In this document: one piece after another, positions 53,001 through 62,000 of the stretch
Position numbering within the stretch: the first letter of the stretch is position 1
Layout of the letters: every line of letters starts with the position of its first letter
NCBI GenBank assembly: GCA_032622095.1
Contig: CP136067.1
Span: forward strand, 195,946,052 to 196,010,051
DNA length: 64,000 nt
DNA from: Siphonodentalium dalli
Taxonomy: Eukaryota; Mollusca; Scaphopoda; Gadilida; Siphonodentaliidae
Reading direction: 5' to 3'
Made by a program: the position numbers and the translations under genes
The notes under the pieces: generated by a model
The model's database searches: none
What the model was told of the DNA's origin: nothing
The model's input: only the letters and a program-made list of their open reading frames with translations

Positions 53001-56000
53001 TAAAAGGTCAGCCGACCACAGTGTCCCCTGACAACATGGCAAGTCGATGCCGCTTTGTTAAAGAAATTTTTAAAAATGTTGAAATTTTCAAAGTCAAAAA
53101 GGGTTAATAACACCGTTAAAAAAATAATTTTTCCGTCATCTATTTACATGTTGCACATCTCCAATATGTGGGTAACAATACTCTAGAGTTTCAAATATCT
53201 ATGATCAAAACTGTAGGAGGAGTTGATTACACCATGAAGGTACCCTCATACAGAAAATTATAAAAAATGTTGAAATTTTCTAAGTCGAAAAAGGTTAATA
53301 ACTCTGTCAAAAAATAATTTTTCAGTCATCTATATACATGTTGCACATCTTAAATATATGGGCAACAATATCCTGAAGTTTCAAATCTCTGGGATGAAAT
53401 CTGTAGGAGGAGATGATTACACCATGAAGGTACTCAAAAGTGTGACGGACAGACGGGCGAACGAACGGCACGACGGACAGATGAATGGACAGTACAACGG
53501 ACAGACAGAGCCCGTTTCTATAGTCCCCCTTTTCTTTCAGAATGTCGGGGGACAATTAAGCGCGTATTTGATTGCAGACGTAGCATTTGGGTTGAAACAG
53601 GGTTGCACGATGATGTGAAGCCGAGTCCTACCAACAGTTTCTGTGTCATACAATATTCTGAGGAGATAAAAATTTATTTCCCTCTTCATATTGATGTATT
53701 TCTGTTGTCTGTCCTATGAATTAACCCTTTGAGTGCCAAGTCGATTTTTGTATCAATCCATATACCCTGTGCCAATGCATTCTCTTATATATGCGAGTCG
53801 ACCATAGGTCGCCTCGCATATATAAGAGAATGCATTGGCCTAACAATTTTTTTGTTTTTTTTACAATTTTTTTACAATTTTAATAATTTATTCTTATATT
53901 CTTTAACAGACTTATTTTGTAGGTTTAGGGCCGATGAGATCGGCCCCTGGCACTCAAAGGGTTAAGCTGTTTACCCAGAGACATTGACTGAGGACTGAGA
54001 CCTTTAGAGGTTGAAAGGTGAATTGGGAGATATATATGGGGAATTTATTTTAAATAAATATATAAAACCCTTACATGTTTCAGTGTTAAGCTTGGAAAAT
54101 ATCCATTAATTACGACATGGGAGAAGTCTTTCAGAACAGTTTTTCTGAATTCTTCTATCAGCGGCCTCTTTGACCCAAGACCATACAGCAGGACATTGAA
54201 TCCCTCACTGAAATGAGATAAGGAACAAATTAATTATTTTGTAAAGGTGGGAACTTAAGCTATTTTTTTAAAGGTACTCAATCCGATTCGATGGTCCCCA
54301 TATCATCAGATTCCAACAACAACAATGTTTTTTGAAATGCCGCTTCAGTTATCAGAATCGATTAATTAACCAAAATAATGCTATAAACCACAGTGAAATA
54401 TAGTATAAAATTGCCCAAAACCTGTTATTTATCAACATTTTGCTCAACGAAATTTTGCCGGTTTGTCAAATATCTGACACAAAAAAGTCACTTGATTTTA
54501 GAATTATCCATCTTCGTATGCAAATTTGGTCCGAGACAGTCTTCTCGTCGACTTTTACTGGGCCACTAAATATTTGAGGTGGTGAAAAATAATAGATTTA
54601 AAAAAACAATATCTGATCACTGAGCTTTGATGGGTGGGTTCCTTGACTCGAATCAAATCAAATATTATTTACCCCCGAAGCCAAATAAATAGTAATTGCG
54701 GGGTGCTTAATCGGATTGAGTACCTTTAACCCTTTACCCAACAGAAGGGCCCTGTGCCAATGCATTCTCTTATATATGCGAGTCGACCATAGGTCGCCTC
54801 GCATATATAAGAGAATGCATTGGCTTAACACATTAAAAATTATAAAATTGTTAAAGAATGTAAGAAAAAATGGTAAAAAGTGTTAAAAAAAGATTTTTTT
54901 TAGGCCAATGCATTCTCTTATATATGCGAGGCGACCTATGGTCGACTCGCATATATAAGAGAATGCATTGGCACAGGGTATAACTGTAACTATCACAATG
55001 TGGTCAAGGAGCCGGTTCCAATGATATCCATATTTGTATGGTTCTATTGAGACAGACCGAAGATAGTTTAGGCTGTTGAAGCTTTATTTGGCCGGTTTTG
55101 GCCGGTTTGTTGGGTAAAGCTAGGGTTAAACATCCCTGCATGGAATATTATCATTCTGAATATAAGCCCCTGGCAGCACAAATGCTACAACAGCACACAG
55201 CGAGCACATTATTGAAGGTATTGAAAGTAATAATGAAGCATTGATAGTATTTTTGAATCAAAAATTATCATGACATCAACAGCCCATGACACAAGGGCGC
55301 AGTCATCTTAAAACACTGACTTCCAGTGTAAATAATGCAGATCAGCATCTGATCAGCACAGTTTTACTATAATCAGAGATCAATAAGCATCGGAAAGATC
55401 CATATACCCAATATGAATTGAGTCGGTTGAAGTTTGTTCAAGCTACCACACTAAATGTCAGACAATTGCTTAAAAAAAATTACAATCTAAGGGCCATTAC
55501 TCAGGTAAAATATATCGGACAAACCTGGTTTACAAAATTGATCAATATCAAATATGAATGTAATCGGTTGACGTTTGTTCCAAGTTTTCGTGCTACTGTC
55601 ATAAAATTGCTAAAAAATAGACTGTAACTTGGGTGAAAAGAATCGGAAAAATCTTGTTTTTGAAGTTGTTCACAATATTGTTGATGGACATAACATTTCC
55701 TAAAATGCTAAAAATAGACAAACTAAGGGCTGTCACTCAGGTAAAAAGGATCGGACAAATCTGGTTTTCAAGATATTGTTGTAAAAGATCCATACACCAA
55801 ATGTGAATGAAATTGGTTGATGTTCGTTCAACTCGAGCTAACGGATATAAAAGTTCCTAAAAAATAGATGACCAAAGGGACAGTCATATCTCAGGTAAAA
55901 GAAATTGGACAAAACTGATTTTCAAACTCGATCAAGATATTGTTGTGAAAGATCTATATATCGGTACCAAATATGAATGAAATTGGTTGACGTTTGTTCA

Positions 56001-59000
56001 AGTTATCACGCTAACGGACATCAAATTTCAATAAATAGAAACAAATGGCATAAGTTTGGTTAGAAAGTAGAGGCAGCCCCAATTTATGCCGAAAGCCGCC
56101 CGCCTGACCACCCACATGCCCGCCAATTGTCCCTTACCAAACCATAAGTCAAGTTGACTGAAAACCTCCTCAAATGAATAGATACAGTAATGCCCTAAAT
56201 AATAGACTCCTTAACCACAGCAGAATTATGGGTAATTTTTCAGGATTTAGACAGAAATATGGCTTGTTGCCATTCATCGGAAAGCTCTCAGTGAGAAGTT
56301 ATCATCCGGAAACAAAAAATTCCAATAACAAGACAGTCAATGACTGTGGGGTCGCTCACCAGACTGCAAAGACTGATAAGACTGGGACTCTGGAGACCAC
56401 AACAGACAGAACTTTTCATAATCACTTTAAAAGAAGTAGATCTAAACAGGATATGTGGCCAAATTAACAACTGTACACTACTGATCCCCCCCCCCAACAA
56501 GTCCCCTCCCGACTGGGCTCCAGACTCCCAAGTCTTAGGTTGGAATTACACAATTGACATCTCAAACTTTCCCAATTGTTGGAAATTTCCAATCTCACAA
56601 GCGCCTTTTTATAAAATAGACCTGATGGTCCTTGTGAAGGAAGCATATTAAGAAGGAAACTGTCCTTCGCTTGGCCCCTATTTTTCCAGGTTACCCCATT
56701 AAAAATATATGTATTGCAGTCAAACAAGAACATTCCATGCTAAATAAGCCAACTAGTTCTTGGCTCTTCCATACATATTTTAAGAATTACTATGTTGTGG
56801 CAATGACCTTATTCGACTTTGTGATACCATTTTCACAAATCTGTCACCCAAGGTAATTTCATACCAAATATAAGCAAAATAGGCCATTTCATTCATGCAT
56901 AGAAGACGTATCATGAATTACTATGGAGAGAAAGAGTAATGTAGCTGGCCTTGCACCTACTTGACCTGGTGACCCTGATTAAACAAATCTGAATCACACA
57001 TCACCATAGGAGCCTCAATATTAAATGTGAACTAAATAGAGCTGGTGGTTCTTTCAAAGAACACTTTTCAAGTTTGCCAAATATGTTCTGGTGAAATGGT
57101 GGGTGTGGGAGAGTTAAATGTCCTGTTGAAAGATTTGAACAATACATATCATAGATTGATGTTGTAATTGGGAATTAATGACCTCTAGCAGATCTCCAGG
57201 AAATGTTTATAAAAATGTCAAGACTTCACTTGCAATTTTTAATATTTTTTGGAGTTATGTCCCTGGCCCTGCCCACATTTGACCCAGTGACCTCATTTGA
57301 ACAAATCTGAATGTGAGTCACCTAGGCAATATCCACACCAAATATGAACCCATACGGTCTTATGGTTCCAGAGGAGAAGTTTAAAGAATTGTTGACGGAC
57401 GGACGAGGAGTGATGACTATAGCTCCACCGGAGACTTCGTCTCAGGTGAGCCTAAAACTACTGAAATTATAGAATGACTCCCCCCCCTTAGGATCCCAGA
57501 ATGCAACAGAATTCAAACTTTGTTAATGGAAGGGGAAGAACTCCATCTTTAATATATAGAGTTATTCCCCCTGCATTGAAAATACTTTTGTTTTTTACTG
57601 CAATCTTGATGACAAAACTCTTTGGCAACTCAATAAAAACAACATGTCCACAGTTTATTATACTGGATAATACAATGTTTTGGAGCTTCCTCTTTCAAAT
57701 GGTATATAATATGGCATATATTTTATATAATGTAATCTGGGGGTTAAAAAATTAAGTAGTTTACTATTTTATATTCATTTTAGTCTAAATAATTAATTTT
57801 GAGAAAACAAATTACATCTCATTGAACAAATCTGCTAATTCCACCCCCTCAACCCATGGGGGGGACATCTGTGATTTATTTGGATGCTTGTCTACATTTG
57901 CCTAACAATATTTCATTAACCTTGAAAGCCAGTGCATTCTCTTAGGTGAGGCTACCTATGGGACACTCACATATATAAGACAATGCACTGGCATGATACT
58001 AGTACCTTGTTATAAAATAATAAATATTGGACAAATATTAAAACTAGGAGCTCATTTCTCTTGATCAATGGTCTATTATTTTATATTCATTTTATTTTAG
58101 TATATGTAATTGGTTTTGGAAAAACAATTACATCTCAATGAACAAATCTGAGAAATTTGCCCCCTCCCCAAACATATGTGGGGACATCCCTGCGAGAATA
58201 GGACATGTGTGATTTATTTGGATGTCTGACTATATTGGCCTAACAATATTTCCTTGATCTTGAACCCCAGTGTATTCTCTTATATATAGGAGAATACACT
58301 GGTGCAGGGTCTTTATTGCTGTACCATCATAGCTCTGGTAATGAAATGGTTAATACTAATACTAATAATAAATGTGTAAACTGTCAAACAGTTAGAGTTG
58401 TATTTGAGATTGCTGTAAACACATAGGATTAAATTTCATTCACACACCTCTTTTTCTCTTAGCGTGATAAATGTGGATATTGAGATAAAAGTTAATTACT
58501 TTATAATGACTGGACACACAGCTGTGAGAACTGTGAGAAGTAAGGCTGGTCATTTCCTGGCATGTCATATAACTAAAGTGTAAGGCTTTTAATGGGGTGA
58601 ACCTTGCAGTGTGGGGTGGCAGGGACATGCAGTGGTGGTGGTGGGGGAGGTGGGGGGTTGGGGGGGGGCAAGGATTTAAAACAAGGATTTAAATTAATTT
58701 TGTTTTAAGAGTTATGTCCCTGGGCCCTGGCTCTGCCCCTATTTGACCCAGTGACCCCATTTGAACAAATCTGAACCCCAGTCACACAAGGACTCTCCAT
58801 ACCAAATGTAAGCTAAATCGGTCAAATGGTTCAAAAGAAGTCATTCTAAGAATTACTATGGAGGAATAGAGTTATGGCCCTGGTTTCTCAACTAATCAAC
58901 CTGGTGACCTCATTTTAACAAATCTGAATGTGAGTCAACTAGGGAACATCCACACCAAATATGAATCCATACGGCCTTATAGTTCAGTAAAAGAAGTCGT

Positions 59001-62000
59001 TCTAAGAAATACTATGGAGGAATAGAGTTATGGCCCTGCTTTCACAACTATTTCACCCAGTGACCTCATTTGAACAAATCTGAATGTGATTCACCAAGGG
59101 AACATCCACACCAAATATGAACACGTTACGTCTTACGGTTCGGGACGAGAAGATGATTCCTGACGGACGGACGGTAAGACGGACGGACGGTAAGACGGAC
59201 GAGGAGTGATGACTATAGCTCCACCGGAGACTTCGTCTCAGGTGAGCTAAAAATGGCTAAAACTATGGTGAAAATTGGTGGGCATAACCCAAATTTGAAC
59301 ATGACCTGTATTTGGGCTTGCAAACTCACATACCAAATTTCAGTGCATTCAGTACAGACTTACTAAAGGAAAATGGACCAATAACACAAAATCCTAAAAT
59401 ATCAACTAAGCACAAATCAGAATCACATAAGTTGAAATAACGTACCACAAGTGAAACATCCACTGGTTGAAGCAGTCGCGATGTCCATCAAGTAATTGTT
59501 GACACTCCTGTTGATGGTGGCTCCGTGACTCTTTGAGCATTGCATTGAGGACATTTTCATCCATCTTTGGCATGTCGAGTTTTGACAAAGTTCTGTCAGA
59601 TGTTGGACCAGAACTGCCATGGATGTCAAAGTAGCCTTCCACCATTGTGGGCTGTAAAATACATTCATTCAGTTCAAGATGTAGCTTGTGTCAACAGGGA
59701 CTGATATTTAAAACTAGACAATAGTTTGGCACATTAAAAATGGGTATCAACCAGTCTTTCGATTTTGAAGCAAGATTTTTATCTTTCAGGAGTCAACAAC
59801 AGTGCATCTCGGCTCTGCTCCATGTAACGGGTTAATACAGTAATGCCCTATATAATCGACCCCTTAACCACAGCAGAATTATGGGTAATTTTTCAGGATT
59901 TAGTCGGAAATATGGCTTGTTGCCAATCATCGGAAAGCTCTCACTGAGAGAATCCAGCATGATGTCATCTCCGTCAGAGGAATGGCTTTTGATTTTACAC
60001 CAATTTGTTTTGATTGGTACCGTGAACAAATACCGCTATTCTCAAAGTAATTGACCAGAAAAACGGGGTGAAACCCCGGTCATGACCGCGGTGATACCGG
60101 TAATAAACGGTAGCGGTATCGAGACGGTCATGGCGGTGAAGTTACGGTATTGGGCGATAATGATACCACGGTCTTTTAGCGGGCACCGCATTAATTTTGT
60201 TGAATACCGCGGTGATTTTCATGGAACTCTTTGAGGGGAGGTATTTACTCACACATACTTGTTTGCATTAACAAGCAGTATCAGTACCGCGGTATTGGAG
60301 GATACCGCGGTATAGTACCGCCATATTAACGGGGTGACACCACGTTACTGGTGGTCAATTACTTTAAGTATAGCGGTACAAAGAAAGCAGAACGTGTGTG
60401 TAGCATGCGACATGACCTCTGCTCATGATGTAATTATCACTGGTTACTGTTAGAGTACACTTGACCATGACAATGTATCCTTTGCCAACCGCTGTAGTTC
60501 TCACTAAGAGCTTTCCGATGAATGGCAACAAGCCATATTTCCAACTAAATCCTGAAAAATTACCCATAATTCTGCTGTGGTTAAGGAGTCGATTAATTAG
60601 GGCATTACTGTAGTTGTCTTCCAACTCATCAATAGCACTCTTCACATCAAAGGTTGCTCTGTGGGCATGTGGTTAGCGTGTCTCGCCTGTCTTCACTGTC
60701 AACATTTCGAGATTGCAGTTTGCCAGTGGACTATATTTTCAAAAAAGTCGCTTGGTCGAATTAATGACTTGTGGCCACTATGTCATACGCTGTTCAATTA
60801 TCGCACCAAGTTGTGACAATTGGGCAAGGTCACTTTTACTGTGCCAGCTTCATCGTACCTAGATGAGAAATAGGGAACTGATTTGTTTGGTAAGCGTAAG
60901 CCGCTCTATTGAAAATCCGCCTGTTAAGTAGCAGTAGGCATAAGACTCAACAATTAATCAACAACTGGGGGGGGGGGGGGGGAGGGGTAAAATGTGAAGC
61001 GCTTTAATAGGGTCCCTTATTATGTTAGAAAGATACTAGTAAGCGCTATATAAGCCTCATTATTATAAAGCCTGGTTCCCATTATTATAAAGCCTGGTTC
61101 CCATTATTATAAAGCCTGGTTCCCATTTTCAGAATCAAAAGACTGGTGTCAAACATAGAATTTGGAAAAATATTAAAAAGTAAAAGATACATATAGAATT
61201 AACACTCATTAGAAAGCCCTTGTAATGGTGACCCATGTCTTTGTTTTTATTGCGATCCATTAATTCATTGATATTTCACCAGGCAATCAGACACATGTAA
61301 TCAAGTATACCCATCGCCGAGAATGAAGGTATGTTGTATTACAATTAGCAAGCCTGAATTTAGTGTCTGACATTTGACAATGAGGTCCCCAGAGGTTGAA
61401 TCCCACATAGCAGGCTAGCATCACCAAATTAACCCTCTGGTGACCTCATTATGCTTAGGCTTCATCTTCTGGGAAATATCTAGTCTCAAATTAACATTAA
61501 CTGGGGAACTTCAATCTGATCCTAGGTCTCCCATAGCAGTTGAGGCCTAAGCAGAATGAGGTCTCCAGAGGGTGAATTTGGTGATGCTAGCCCAGTAAGC
61601 CCACTATGCAGGATAGCGTCACTAAATTCACCCTCTGTGGAGCTCATTCTGCAAATGTCAGACACACTAAATTCAGTCTTGGCAACTAGAAATATGATTC
61701 ACTGTGCATAATACAAAAATTTGTCCATGTAGGATGTAAAACTCATAACACCTATCCTAAATATTTATGTCTATTATCATATTTTTGTCAAATTTTATCA
61801 TCATTATCAAGTGGGCATAGTTTGAAACATGCAAAATGACGGACTCTATAGCATATTCTTAGTGCAGCTGTCCCCATATATACATACACTATATATGGTG
61901 ATGACAACATTGATGTTTAACTCTACTAAATACTCATAGACGAGAAGTTCCTCAGGAAATGTTCACATAATAAGTTCAACATTAGCCGTTTGTTGAACTT

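Noticed and set aside
59423-59668. Second minus-strand frame over the ORC2 exon at 59446-59651
   Set aside because: Out-of-frame shadow; the ORC2 frame matches the family and joins neighbours in phase.
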